A DNA stretch of 64,000 nt, from positions 248,001-312,000 of the forward strand of contig NZ_FNBE01000001.1 in assembly GCF_900102195.1 (NCBI RefSeq). The letters are read 5' to 3'. A model generated the notes under the pieces. It was given only the letters and a program-made list of their open reading frames with translations, did not search any database and was not told the origin of the DNA. Numbering within the stretch: position 1 is the first letter of the stretch; each line of letters starts with the position of its first letter. The position numbers were made by a program, and so were the translations under genes. This DNA comes from Pseudonocardia oroxyli. GTDB taxonomy: Bacteria > Actinomycetota > Actinomycetes > Mycobacteriales > Pseudonocardiaceae. Positions 25,543 to 34,164 of the stretch are shown in pieces.

Positions 25543-25652
25543 TCCGCCGCAGGGCCTCGGCGACGTCGAGAGGACCGCCCCCGAGGGGCGGCGCACCGGC
25601 GGATGCGGGCCGTCCGACCCTGCCGGCCGCCCCACACCCGCCCCGGGCGCGC

Positions 25653-26459
25653 TCAGCCCGGCAGCGGCACCACGACGACGGGGCAGGGGGCGAACGCGAC
25701 GAGCGAGCGCGTCGTCGAACCGGCCTGCACCGCGGCGTCCGGCGGGGGTGCGCCCACCCGCGGTGCCACGACCACCGCCTGCGCCTTCTCCGCGCGCTGC
25801 AGCAACGCCCGCAGCGGGGTGTCCTCCACCGGCGCGGTCTCGACCCGCAGCCCGGGCACCCGCTCCGCGACGCGCCGGCGAGCCGCCTCGGTCACCTCCC
25901 GGCCGCGCTCCGCGAGAGTCTGTGGGGCCTCGGCCCGCCGGTGGGCGCCCGGCGCGACGTCGGTCCAGGCGTGCACGACCACGAGGTCGGCGCCGAGCGC
26001 ACTCGCCAGGTCGGCGGCGGTGTCGAGTGCCGCACGGCCCGGCAGACCGCCGTCGATCCCCACCACGACCGGGCCCGCGGCGGGCAGCGCGGACTCGGCT
26101 TCCGCGCCGTGCACGACGGCCACCGGGCACGGCGGGTCCGCGGCGAGGCGGGCGGCGAGGTCCCCCGCCTGCAGACCCGGGTGGACGCTGCGCCCGTGAC
26201 CACCGACGACGAGCATCGCCGCGTCATGCGCCCGGGCGCGCAGCACGTCGGCCACGGCGTCCGGATCCGCGTCTCCCGCGACGACCTCCGGCTCCGCCCC
26301 GGTCGCCGCACCGAGCCCGAGCAGCCACTCCGGCACCCGACGGTCCATCGCGACGTGCACCAGCCGGACCGTGTCCGACAGGCGGGTGGCCCAGCCCGCG
26401 GCCAGCCCCGCCGACGTCGTCGGGTCGACCCCCACCACGATCGTTCCTGCAGTCGACAC
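25653..26459 (-). CDS. Tandem-domain universal stress protein (USP-2), divergent
   Basis: From GTG 26459 (GGAGGG just upstream) the protein is 268 residues with two USP folds. The first starts IVVGVDPTTSA and has VVGGHGRSVHPGLQAGDLA; the second starts VVVGIDGGLPG and ends APRVGAPPPDAAVQAGSTT. In both, the nucleotide loop departs from G-x2-G-x9-G-S, so ATP binding may be weak. Unlike its two neighbours it has no clear box at -88; instead a 7-bp inverted repeat sits 20 nt upstream. Confidence 0.82.
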   Translation of the reverse strand: MSTAGTIVVGVDPTTSAGLAAGWATRLSDTVRLVHVAMDRRVPEWLLGLGAATGAEPEVVAGDADPDAVADVLRARAHDAAMLVVGGHGRSVHPGLQAGDLAARLAADPPCPVAVVHGAEAESALPAAGPVVVGIDGGLPGRAALDTAADLASALGADLVVVHAWTDVAPGAHRRAEAPQTLAERGREVTEAARRRVAERVPGLRVETAPVEDTPLRALLQRAEKAQAVVVAPRVGAPPPDAAVQAGSTTRSLVAFAPCPVVVVPLPG

Positions 26460-26479
26460 GGGCCCTCCGTCGCGTCTCC

Positions 26480-26499
26480 GGTCACCCGATCCGGTGACC
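26480..26499. repeat. Inverted repeat GGTCACC-N6-GGTGACC
   Basis: Perfect 7-bp arms with a 6-nt spacer, 20 nt before the USP-2 start. It could be an operator or an mRNA hairpin in the leader. Confidence 0.4.
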
Positions 26500-26616
26500 A
26501 CCCCCGATCGTGCCCGCCCCGCCCCGCCCCCGCACCACGGTCGCGTGGCCCGCCCGCCAGGACCGGACGGGGCCGGGCCACCCCGAGCGTGGCGGCCGCG
26601 TCCTCGACCCGGTCCG

Positions 26617-27492
26617 TCACGACGGGCGTGCCACCAGGACAGGGCACTGCGCATGGTGGACGAGGGCGTGGCTCACGGAACCGAGCACCAGCCCCCGCAC
26701 CCCGCCCCGCCCACGGGAGCCGACGACCACCAGCCGCGCACTGCGCGAGAGGTCGACCAGCTCGGCGGCGGGCCGGTCCCGCACGACCCGCCTGCGGACC
26801 TCCACGTCGGGGTACTTCTCGGCCCACCCCGCGAGCCGCTCGGCCAGGAGCGCGTGCTCCTCCGCCTCGACGCCGTTCCAGTCGACGAGCGGGGCGATGC
26901 CGAGCTCCACCACGTCGTCCTGCCAGGTGTGCAGGGCGAGCAGCGGCGCACGGTGCAGGGCGGCCTCCTCGAACGCGAGCGCGAGCGCCTCCTCGCTGAC
27001 CGGGGAGCCGTCGACCCCCACGACGACCGGCCGGACGTCGTCCGGGCCCTCCTCGGCATCCCCCCGCACGACGACGACCGGGCTCGCACCGCGAGCGGCC
27101 AGCGCGATCGCCACCGACCCGACCAGCAGCCCGGTGAAACCGCCGAGCCCGCGGCTCCCCACCACGACCAGGCCTGCCCGGTCCGACTCGGCGAGCAGCA
27201 CCGGGATCGCGAACCCGGAGCGCAGTTCGGAATGCATCTCCAGCCCGGGCTCCACGCCGCGGGCGAGCGCGACGGCGTCCGCCAGGACCTGCTCGGCGGC
27301 CTCGGTCATCGTCCGCTTGTACGACGTGCCCAGCCCGGGGTTGCCGAGGTGGTTCGGTTCGGGCAGGACCAGCGCGGACACCAGCCGCAGCCCGACCCTC
27401 CGCCGGGCCGCCTCCCGTGCCGCCCAGCAGACCGCCTCGGAGCCCGACGCCGAACCGTCCACCCCGACCACGACCGACCCGTGTGCCTGCAT
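26617..27492 (-). CDS. Tandem-domain universal stress protein (USP-3)
   Basis: The 291-residue protein has two canonical USP domains (VVVGVDGSASGSE...GSRGLGGFTGLLVGSVA and VVVGVDGSPVSEE...GSRGRGGVRGLVLGSVS) with complete nucleotide loops. The middle insert LVDWNGVEAEEHALL parallels that of USP-1, so the two are paralogues. A DosR-like palindrome lies 88 nt upstream, the same as for USP-1. The ATG at 27492 is favoured because the extra upstream frame is low-complexity. Confidence 0.9.
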   Translation of the reverse strand: MQAHGSVVVGVDGSASGSEAVCWAAREAARRRVGLRLVSALVLPEPNHLGNPGLGTSYKRTMTEAAEQVLADAVALARGVEPGLEMHSELRSGFAIPVLLAESDRAGLVVVGSRGLGGFTGLLVGSVAIALAARGASPVVVVRGDAEEGPDDVRPVVVGVDGSPVSEEALALAFEEAALHRAPLLALHTWQDDVVELGIAPLVDWNGVEAEEHALLAERLAGWAEKYPDVEVRRRVVRDRPAAELVDLSRSARLVVVGSRGRGGVRGLVLGSVSHALVHHAQCPVLVARPS

Positions 27493-27580
27493 GACCGCTC
27501 CCTCCGCTGTTCCCGGTGACGCGCCCCGATCCTGGCTCGCCCGCGGATCACGACGACAGCACCGCACGGCCCCCTCGCGC

Positions 27581-27594
27581 GGGCCGGAAGTCCC
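27581..27594. promoter_or_regulatory. DosR-box-like site GGGACTTCCGGCCC (minus strand)
   Basis: On the gene strand it reads GGGACTTCCGGCCC, the closest match here to the mycobacterial GGGACTTNNGGCCC form. It is 88 nt before the USP-3 start. Confidence 0.55.
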
Positions 27595-27661
27595 CTCGGG
27601 TCCGCCCCGGGGTCGTCGCTCGGTCGTCGCCCGGTCCGGCACGGTGTCCTCCACGGCCACG

Positions 27662-29077
27662 TCAGCGCCCGGGATCCCCCGCGCGGTGGTCGGTGCCCCC
27701 GGGAACCGCGAGCAGGGCGGCCAGGTCCGCGCGCAGCGCCGCGACCAGCGCGTCGAGTTCGGGGCACACGTCGGGATCGGCGACCACGGTCACGGCCAGG
27801 CTGCCCGCATAGGACAGCGCGCCGAACACGACCGGCACGTTCCCGGTGGTCGTGATGATCGGCACGATCTGCCCGATCCGTGCTCCGAGCAGGGTCAGGG
27901 GCGCCCGCGGCCCGCGCAGGTTCGTGACGAAGGTGGTGACCATCCTCTGGTGGTCCACGATCCACGGCAGGACCCCCACCGCGGCGGCCAGCCGGATCAT
28001 CGGGCCGAGCAGGGCTGCGGACGCGCCGCGGGCTCGTCGCCGCCCGGTGGCGGTCCGCCGGGCCACCTCGCGCAACCGGACCGCGGGCGGCCCCGAGGTG
28101 GGCAGCCCGACGGGCAGCACGCCCACCGCGTTGCCGAGAAGCGTCGCGTCCGCCCGCGGCCGGGCGGTGATCGACACCGAGGCGACGACCTCGTCGACCT
28201 GGTCGCCGCGCCCGCGCAGCAGAGCCCCGAGCGCCCCACCGATCGCCGTCAGGAGGACGTCGTTGACCGTGCCGCCGTGCCGATGGGCGGCGGCGTGGAC
28301 GTCGCCGAGATCGACCCGGACGACCCGCAGCGCCCGCCGGGTCCCGACGGGTCGGTTGAGCGAGGACCGCGGCGGGCGGGGCGCCTGCGTGGCGCGCAGC
28401 TCACCCAGCGCCTCGCGGATCCGCCGCACCTCCCCGGGCAGGTGCCGCAGGGTCCGGGCGCGGGTGGCGAGGGCGTCGGCGAACAGCCGCGCGACGGTGG
28501 GAGCCGGGCGTGGGAAGCCGTCGTCGTCGGCGGGCGGGTCCCCGGGGACGAGCCCGTCGTCGACCAGCGCGGCGAGGGCGGCGAGCCCGCCCATCCCGTC
28601 GGCGAGGACGTGGTGGCAGACGACGACCAGCGCACCGCGCTCCCCCGTCGTGCCGGTGACCACGAGCGCCTCCCACGGCGACCGCTGCCACGACAGCCGG
28701 GTGCCGACCGCCCGGACCGCGACGTCCTGCAGCACGTCGTCGGTCAACGGGCCCGCGCACCGCACCTCGCGCACGTGCCGCTCGACCGCGAACCCGGGAT
28801 CGTCCACCCAGACCGGCCGCCCGCACAGCGGCGGCGTGCGCACCAGCCTCCGCCGCAGCCGGGGCACGGCCCGGATCCGGACGGCCAGCGCCCTGCGGAC
28901 CTCCGCCGGGTCGAGCGGCCGGTCGAGCACGAGCAGCACTCCGAACTGCCACGGCACACCCGTGCGGTCGACGGCCGACTCGCGCAGGTCGTCCGGACCC
29001 GCCCGCTCGGGGACCCGGGCGCGGTGCGCCTCGCCCGGCTCGGCGGCGTCCCGCACCGCGGCCGTCGGGCCGATCAT
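27662..29077 (-). CDS. Wax-ester synthase/diacylglycerol acyltransferase (Tgs-like)
   Basis: This 471-residue WS/DGAT has the active-site motif VVCHHVLADGMGGLAAL (HH-x3-DG), PLCGRPVWVDDPGFAVERHV near the N-terminus, GTVNDVLLTAIGGAL, and NLRGPRAPLTLLGA (the PLW/NVPGP-type block). It esterifies acyl-CoA to diacylglycerol or long alcohols, making storage lipid. In mycobacteria tgs1 (Rv3130c) is DosR-induced and drives triacylglycerol build-up in dormancy; gene context suggests the same here. Its start overlaps the stop of the broken ADH gene (ATGA). Confidence 0.88.
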   Translation of the reverse strand: MIGPTAAVRDAAEPGEAHRARVPERAGPDDLRESAVDRTGVPWQFGVLLVLDRPLDPAEVRRALAVRIRAVPRLRRRLVRTPPLCGRPVWVDDPGFAVERHVREVRCAGPLTDDVLQDVAVRAVGTRLSWQRSPWEALVVTGTTGERGALVVVCHHVLADGMGGLAALAALVDDGLVPGDPPADDDGFPRPAPTVARLFADALATRARTLRHLPGEVRRIREALGELRATQAPRPPRSSLNRPVGTRRALRVVRVDLGDVHAAAHRHGGTVNDVLLTAIGGALGALLRGRGDQVDEVVASVSITARPRADATLLGNAVGVLPVGLPTSGPPAVRLREVARRTATGRRRARGASAALLGPMIRLAAAVGVLPWIVDHQRMVTTFVTNLRGPRAPLTLLGARIGQIVPIITTTGNVPVVFGALSYAGSLAVTVVADPDVCPELDALVAALRADLAALLAVPGGTDHRAGDPGR

Positions 29078-29580
29078 CGGAAGTCGACGACGAGCCGGGC
29101 CGGGACCCGCCCCGCCCGGATCTCCTCGATCGCCCCGTTGATGTCGCCGAGCGTGCGCGACTCGGGGATGACCCGGGTGCGGCCCGCGGCGTGCAGGGCG
29201 AACGCGTCGGCGAGGTCCTGCCGGGTCCCCACGATGGAGCCGACGGCGGAGATGCCACCCAGGACGGTGTCGAAGATCGGTGTCAGCGGTGCCGCGTCGA
29301 AGGAGGACACGGCGGCGGGCACCGTCACGGCGAACCGCCCGTCCAGTCCGGCCCCACCGGCGGCGGCCACCGTGCCGATGCCCTCGTGGCCGGGCACGAA
29401 GGGAGGGTCCGGCTTCACCGGCCGTTCACCGCGCGCGGCGTGGATGTCGGTGTGGCAGATGCCCGAGGCCTCCATCCGGACGAGCAGCTCACCCGGTCCC
29501 GGCGTCGGCACCGGGAGCTCGCGGATCTCCAGCGCGGCGCCCAGCGCCGGGACCACGGCCGCGCGCATCGTGGTGCTCAC
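29074..29580 (-). pseudogene. Zinc alcohol dehydrogenase gutted by in-frame deletions
   Basis: The frame is open (168 codons, GTG 29580, GGAG upstream) but holds only parts of a ~340-residue ADH. Present are the N-terminus with MEASGICHTDIHAARG (zinc Cys and His) and PFVPGHEGIGTVAA, a short AVTVPAAVSSFDAAPL piece, and the C-terminus from PIFDTVLGGISAVGSIVGTR. The NAD-binding core and structural zinc loop are gone. Because reading frame is kept, translation into the acyltransferase gene is preserved. It could persist as a leader for that gene. Confidence 0.65.
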
Positions 29581-29662
29581 GGATGACTCCTGTCGACGGG
29601 GACGACCCGGCTCGGTGGTCCGATCGACTCCGAGGCTCGTCGGTGCGCGCGGTCGTGTGCAG

Positions 29663-29676
29663 GGGCGGAAGGCCCT
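29663..29676. promoter_or_regulatory. Degenerate dormancy-box candidate
   Basis: On the minus strand it reads AGGGCCTTCCGCCC, 82 nt before the ADH/acyltransferase operon start. It is a weaker match, supported mainly by the repeated position. Confidence 0.3.
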
Positions 29677-29722
29677 GCGACGGGGCCCGGTCGGCCCGGC
29701 CGCCCGGACGGCGCCGGTCACC

Positions 29723-30108
29723 TCAATGGACCGACGGTGGTCCGAGGACGATCCCCACATGCCGTGTCCGCCGGCGGCTGCCGAGGACCTTGCTGTCGGT
29801 GATGGCGGCTCCTCGGGACCGCACGGCGTCGGCGAGCGGGCGCGGCGGGTCGATGAACCTCTGATCGTCAAGCCTCACCACCGACGTGACACGGTCGGTG
29901 AGAACGGGGGCCGGCGTGCGAGCGTCGGAGCCGGTGAGGACGTCGAATCCGACCTTCTCTCCACAGTGGTCGCGCTCACCCAACTCGCCGAGCATCGCTG
30001 CTTCTCGCGGTCGCGGCTGAAGCCCCCGGCTCCGAGGTCACCAACCCGACCATGCCTGCGCCCGACGACCGCGACCGCCTTCCGCGGCTCGGCGGCGACA
30101 CCGATCAT
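29723..30108 (-). pseudogene. Decayed FAD-dependent (DadA-type) oxidoreductase, copy 1
   Basis: From ATG 30108 (GGAGGAG upstream) the frame starts MIGVAAEPRKAVAVVG. A one-base shift then gives AGMVGLVTSEPGA, together a VVGAGMVGL dinucleotide-binding start. Further on, 29995 to 29723 encodes LTDRVTSVVRLDDQRFIDPP and LADAVRSRGAAI, like the substrate-domain part of D-amino-acid dehydrogenases. The rest is lost. The start region is duplicated at 31489-31625. Confidence 0.5.
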
Positions 30109-30165
30109 CTCCTCCGCCGGACACCGGAAGTCCTACTGCGCGGGCATGTACGGTTCGTCAAGCGA
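30022..30165. repeat. Direct repeat flanking the epoxide hydrolase gene, copy 1 (copy 2 at 31489-31625)
   Basis: About 140 nt here, starting CCCCCGGCTCCGAGGT, recur with roughly 85 percent identity by eye at 31489-31625. Short matching sequences also lie at 29678-29720 and 31437-31490. In copy 2 the two parts are adjacent, while copy 1 has about 300 nt of oxidoreductase sequence between them. Copy 2 contains only the start of the same dead gene (ATG 31569) plus CGGTCAC repeated three times. Confidence 0.6.
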
Positions 30166-30402
30166 TGTCGACTGAAGTCGGCCCCGGGTGAAAGTCCTGG
30201 TTGGCCGCGGTGCTCGTCGTGCTGGGTGACGAGCCCGCCTCGCCGTGGTGAGGGAGTGGCCTGATCGTGACGGTTGTTGTCCATCCGGCCACTTGAGTTC
30301 GCGGATCGCGATCGTCGATGCTGGGTTGTTCGACGCGCGAGAGCGAGCGTCGGCTTGCGGCTCGGGTCGCGGGCAAGCGTTGCGGGAAGGAGCGTGTTCT
30401 CG

Positions 30403-31263
30403 ATGTCCACGGGCGCCCCGGTCGATGGGTTCACCCTGAGCTTCGACCGTCTGGGATCGGTTGGTCGGCAGCCGGTGGTCCTGCTTCATGGCTGGCCAGG
30501 GGACCGGACGGACATGGCGTCCGTCGCCGAGAGGCTCGGGGACGAGTTCGACGTCGTCGTGCCGGACCTGCGCGGTTTCGGCGCCTCGGACAAGCACCTG
30601 CGCGACCCCGGCGACCACTACAGCATGGTGGCCCAGGCCCGCAGTGTCACGGGACTGATCGAAGAGCTGGGGCTCTCCCACGTCGTGCTCGGCGGTTACG
30701 ACATCGGCAGCAGGGTCGGTCAGCAGCTCGCGAAGGACAGGCCCGACCTGCTCAGCGCCCTGGTCATCACCCCACCGGCTCCAGGCGTCGGGTCACGGAT
30801 TCTCGGCGAAGGTCCGATTCGCGAGTTCTGGTATCAGTCCTTCCATCATCTCGACCTGGCCGAGAAGCTCCTCGACGGGAAACCGGACGCTGTGCGGGAC
30901 TATCTGGAGTACTTCTGGACCCACTGGTCCGGCCCCGACTTCACCCTGGACGACGCCCGGCTCGAGCACCTGACGTCGGTGTACGCCCCCGCCGGCGCGT
31001 TCGTCGCGTCGATCGGGTACTACCGAGCGGCCGGAAACGTCGTGGCGCGCTACCTGGGCGAGACGGTCCCCGACGAGAAGATCATGGTCCCCACGACGTT
31101 CCTCTGGCCCGAGCACGACCCCCTGTTCCTGGGCGCCTGGTCCGACCGTGTCGGAGAGTTCTTCGCGCAGGTCACCGTGCAGCCCGTCGAGGGGGTCGGC
31201 CACTTCGTCCCGGTCGAGGCGCCCGACACATTCGCCGATGCCATCGTGCGGGCAAGCACGTAA
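30403..31263 (+). CDS. Epoxide hydrolase / haloalkane-dehalogenase-like hydrolase
   Basis: From ATG 30403 (GGAAGGAG 11 nt upstream) the protein is 286 residues. VVLLHGWPGDRTDM carries the HGWP oxyanion motif, VPDLRGFGASDK follows, and VLGGYDIGSRVGQQLA has Asp as nucleophile, as in epoxide hydrolases and dehalogenases. GVGHFVPVEAPDTF supplies the catalytic His. It would open epoxides to diols or remove halides. It stands alone between two copies of a decayed oxidoreductase start, in a region of otherwise dead genes. The 237 nt before it hold no other gene I can support. Confidence 0.85.
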   Translation: MSTGAPVDGFTLSFDRLGSVGRQPVVLLHGWPGDRTDMASVAERLGDEFDVVVPDLRGFGASDKHLRDPGDHYSMVAQARSVTGLIEELGLSHVVLGGYDIGSRVGQQLAKDRPDLLSALVITPPAPGVGSRILGEGPIREFWYQSFHHLDLAEKLLDGKPDAVRDYLEYFWTHWSGPDFTLDDARLEHLTSVYAPAGAFVASIGYYRAAGNVVARYLGETVPDEKIMVPTTFLWPEHDPLFLGAWSDRVGEFFAQVTVQPVEGVGHFVPVEAPDTFADAIVRAST

Positions 31264-31639
31264 GACGCTGAGGGGCAGGTGGTCGGAGCCGCCCGGGACC
31301 ACGAGCCGGCGCTGGTGCCTTCGGCCGTCGGGTGGGCGGCTGGTCGTAGGCTCGACAGTGGGCAGCGGGCGGCGGTCCGGGGGCGGCGCTGCGATGATGG
31401 CGTCCGGGTCGGCCAGGCGCCGCGAGGGCTCTTCGACGGGGTCCGGTCGGCCCGGCCGCGCGGACGGCGCCGGTCACCGGTCACCGGTCACCTCACCCCC
31501 GGCTCCGAGGTCCCCAACCCGACCATGCCTGCGCCGACGACCGCGACCCGCCTCCGGTGGCACGGTCATCTCCTCCCACGGACACCGGAAGTCCTGCTGC
31601 GCGGCCGTGAGCCGTTCGTCGTCGTCCAGCATTCCGATC

Positions 31640-32040
31640 CCCCCTCGTCTCCGCTCGCAGTCACCTCCGGCGGTGACGCAGTCGATGCCGCCCTCGGCGG
31701 GCCCGTCGTCCACCCTGCCCGGCGGCGGCAGCGGCGGGCAGGGCGCGGAGCCGCAACCTCGGACGGCTCCCGGCTTCCGGAGGTCGGCAATCTCGCGATC
31801 CCGGGCAGACGCTGTGGTAGAGGTGGCACCGGCACTGCTCCACCACCCCCGTGCCGCCTCGTGCCGGGGGACGGAGAGGCAGCGTCGAGTAGCCGAGAGA
31901 GCCCCGGCACCGCCGCTGCTCCCACCGCTTCCGAGCACGGTCCCGATTCGTCGCGGCCGTGCTCGTCGTCATCGGCGCCCACCGTTCGACGGCCCCGCCG
32001 CCGATGTCGCACCCCCGACGATCCCGAGGAGACGAGACAG
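31640..32040. other. Intergenic stretch without a recognisable gene
   Basis: About 400 nt between repeat copy 2 and the GreA/B-family gene. Open frames on both strands are arginine/proline-rich and match nothing I know. It probably holds the promoter of the gene at 32041. Confidence 0.4.
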
Positions 32041-32667
32041 ATGGCCGAGAAACAGGTGTGGCTGGCGCAGAGCGCCTACGAGCGGGTGCAGCGTGAGCTC
32101 GTGGAGCTGCTGCGTCGACGTTCGGCGGACGCCGGCGGCTCCGCGGCCGAGATGTCCCGGGGCGACGGTGCCGACCCGAGCACCGACCAGCAGGTGCTGA
32201 CGGCGAGACGCGACCGGGAGAACCGGATCCGGAAGCTGCAGGAACTGCTGCAGAACCCCGTCGTCGGCGAGGACCCACCCGATGACGGGGTGGCCGAGCC
32301 GGGAATGGTCCTGACCGTCCGCTACGAGGAGGACCAGGAGACCGAGACGTTCCTGCTCGCCCACAGCGAGGACGGGGCCTATCCGCCCGAGCTCATGATC
32401 TGCTCCCCGGACTCCCCGCTCGGGAGGGCTCTCCCCGGCCGGGAACAGGGTGCGACGGTGCGCTACACCCTTCCGAACGGCCACGCGATGGAGGTCACGC
32501 TGATCAGCGCCGCCCCCTACCGTCCGGACGACTGGTCCCCGACCGCCGCAGCCGCGAGCCGACCGGCTCACGAGGATGCGGCAGCGATCTCCGGATCCGA
32601 CGAGGTCGTCGGGCGGAATTGCCGAGGTTCGGCAGTCGCGGCGGGGACATCTTCGCCGCACTCGTGA
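32041..32667 (+). CDS. GreA/GreB-family elongation-factor-like protein
   Basis: The 208-residue protein has an N-terminal charged helical region (YERVQRELVELLRRR, NRIRKLQELLQNPVV) and a C-terminal GreA/B domain (TFLLAHSEDGAYPPELMICS, SPLGRALPGREQGATVRYTL, AMEVTLISAAPY). The N-terminus lacks the long acidic-tipped coiled coil of true GreA, so it may be a secondary-channel regulator of RNA polymerase or a stand-alone C-domain protein. GAGGAGA lies 8 nt before ATG 32041. The tail after about residue 165 is low-complexity. Confidence 0.75.
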   Translation: MAEKQVWLAQSAYERVQRELVELLRRRSADAGGSAAEMSRGDGADPSTDQQVLTARRDRENRIRKLQELLQNPVVGEDPPDDGVAEPGMVLTVRYEEDQETETFLLAHSEDGAYPPELMICSPDSPLGRALPGREQGATVRYTLPNGHAMEVTLISAAPYRPDDWSPTAAAASRPAHEDAAAISGSDEVVGRNCRGSAVAAGTSSPHS

Positions 32668-32870
32668 CCTGCCGCGTGGGCACACGGCGGGCAGGCTGAG
32701 GAATGCCGAGGGCATGTGGGCCGACCGAGAGCGATCGGTGCCTGCATGCCCTTCCTCGCGTGCCTGCGAGACGTGGGATGACCTGTGCGGGCGTCCCGAG
32801 ACCTCGGGGCCCGGCGATCGAGGAGACCGGCCTCACGCACACTCGTGAGGCCCAGCGAGAGAGAGATGAG

Positions 32871-34094
32871 ATGACCCGTCCGCCGGAGAAGACGCCGACG
32901 GCCCCCGCGCCGCTCGCCGACCCCGCATGGGTGCAGCGGGTGGCCGCGGAGGCCGGGCGGGGCGCGGGCGGAGTGCCGGTGGAGCTGCTCGGCGGCTTCC
33001 TCGCCGTCCTCGTCGACGCCGCGACCACCGGTCGCCGCCCGGAGAAGGCGGAGCTCGACGCGGTCGGGCTCAACGGCCGTCGCGCCGCCGAGATGGGGGT
33101 CTCGGCGGGCAACGCGGTGCAGCTGTACCTCTCCGCCGCGTGGCGGCTGTGGCGCGAGCTGCCCACCGTCACCAGGTTCCCGGACAGCGCCACCACCGCC
33201 ACCGCCGCGGAGGCCGTCATGCGCGCGGTCGACCGCGCGGTGGCCAGCCTCGCCGAGGGCTACACGGCCGCACGTCGCGACATGATGCGCAGTGAGGAGA
33301 CGCTGCGCCGCGAACTCATCGAGGACCTCCTGCGCGGCGATGCGGACATCGGCGCGCTGGTCGAGCGGGCCGAGCCCTTCGGGATGGACATGGCCCAGCC
33401 CCACCAGGTCGCCCTGGCCGCACCCAGTGGGCGCCTCGCCGACGCCGAAGCGGCGTTGAGCAGCCTCGAACGCGCCGTCGTGCAGGGCATCGGCGACCGT
33501 GACGTGCTCGTCGCCACCAAGGACGGCAGCATCGTCGTCGTCGCTCCCGCCACACCCCCGACCGGCAGGCAGCGCGGCCTGGGAGAGCTGATGCACGCCG
33601 ATCTCCGGCGGGCACCGCGCGGCGGGCCGTGGCGGGTCACCGTCGGCCGCCCCTACCCGGGGTCGTACGGCATCGCCCGCTCGTACGAGGAGGCCCGGGA
33701 AGCGTTGGGGATGGCGGAGCGACTGCGGCTGGAGATGCCCGTCGTGCGCGCCGAGGACCTGCTGATCTACCGGGTCCTGTTGCGGGACCAGCCGGCGATC
33801 ACCGACCTGGTCCATGCGGTGGTCAGCCCGCTGAGCAGGGCACGCGGCGGCGCAGGCCCCCTGCTGGCCACCTTGGACGCCTACTTCGCCACCGGCTGCG
33901 TGGTGACCGAGACCGCCCGCACGCTGCACCTGTCCGTGCGCGCCGTCACCTACCGTCTCGAGCGTGTCGCCGAGCTGACCGGCTACGACCCGACCGACCC
34001 CGCGCAACGGTTCACCGTGCACGCCGCCGCGCTGGGTGCCCGGCTGCTCGGCTGGCCGCAGCGCGATCTGCCCGCCCCGAGCACACCGGACTGA
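32871..34094 (+). CDS. PucR/CdaR-family transcriptional regulator
   Basis: This 407-residue protein has a helical N-terminal sensor region of about 150 residues, a GGDEF-like middle domain (PYPGSYGIARSYEEAREAL), and a C-terminal PucR helix-turn-helix (LLATLDAYFATGCVVTETAR, LHLSVRAVTYRLERVAELTG). PucR-type regulators control purine, sugar-acid or amino-acid catabolism. No obvious target operon is adjacent; the downstream neighbour is a small unknown gene. GAGAGAG precedes ATG 32871. Confidence 0.85.
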   Translation: MTRPPEKTPTAPAPLADPAWVQRVAAEAGRGAGGVPVELLGGFLAVLVDAATTGRRPEKAELDAVGLNGRRAAEMGVSAGNAVQLYLSAAWRLWRELPTVTRFPDSATTATAAEAVMRAVDRAVASLAEGYTAARRDMMRSEETLRRELIEDLLRGDADIGALVERAEPFGMDMAQPHQVALAAPSGRLADAEAALSSLERAVVQGIGDRDVLVATKDGSIVVVAPATPPTGRQRGLGELMHADLRRAPRGGPWRVTVGRPYPGSYGIARSYEEAREALGMAERLRLEMPVVRAEDLLIYRVLLRDQPAITDLVHAVVSPLSRARGGAGPLLATLDAYFATGCVVTETARTLHLSVRAVTYRLERVAELTGYDPTDPAQRFTVHAAALGARLLGWPQRDLPAPSTPD

Positions 34095-34164
34095 CGGGCA
34101 GAGCCGAGCACCGGCGAGCCCGGATCCACAGCGATCCGCCACCCACGTCGACAGCGATGAGGCC

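Noticed and set aside
26510..30175. 1221-codon plus-strand open frame over the stress proteins
   Set aside because: Ser/Thr/Arg/Pro-rich antisense sequence; the minus strand carries complete USP and WS/DGAT genes.
30165..30402. Possible group II intron or IS end (GGTGAAAGTCC and nearby short repeats)
   Set aside because: No domain V/VI, no reverse transcriptase or transposase, no terminal repeats found; similarity is too short.
31489..31640. GGACTTCCGGTGTCC upstream of the dead oxidoreductase start as a dormancy box
   Set aside because: It lies about 11 nt from the start codon, not 82-89 nt, and the gene is dead; likely chance.
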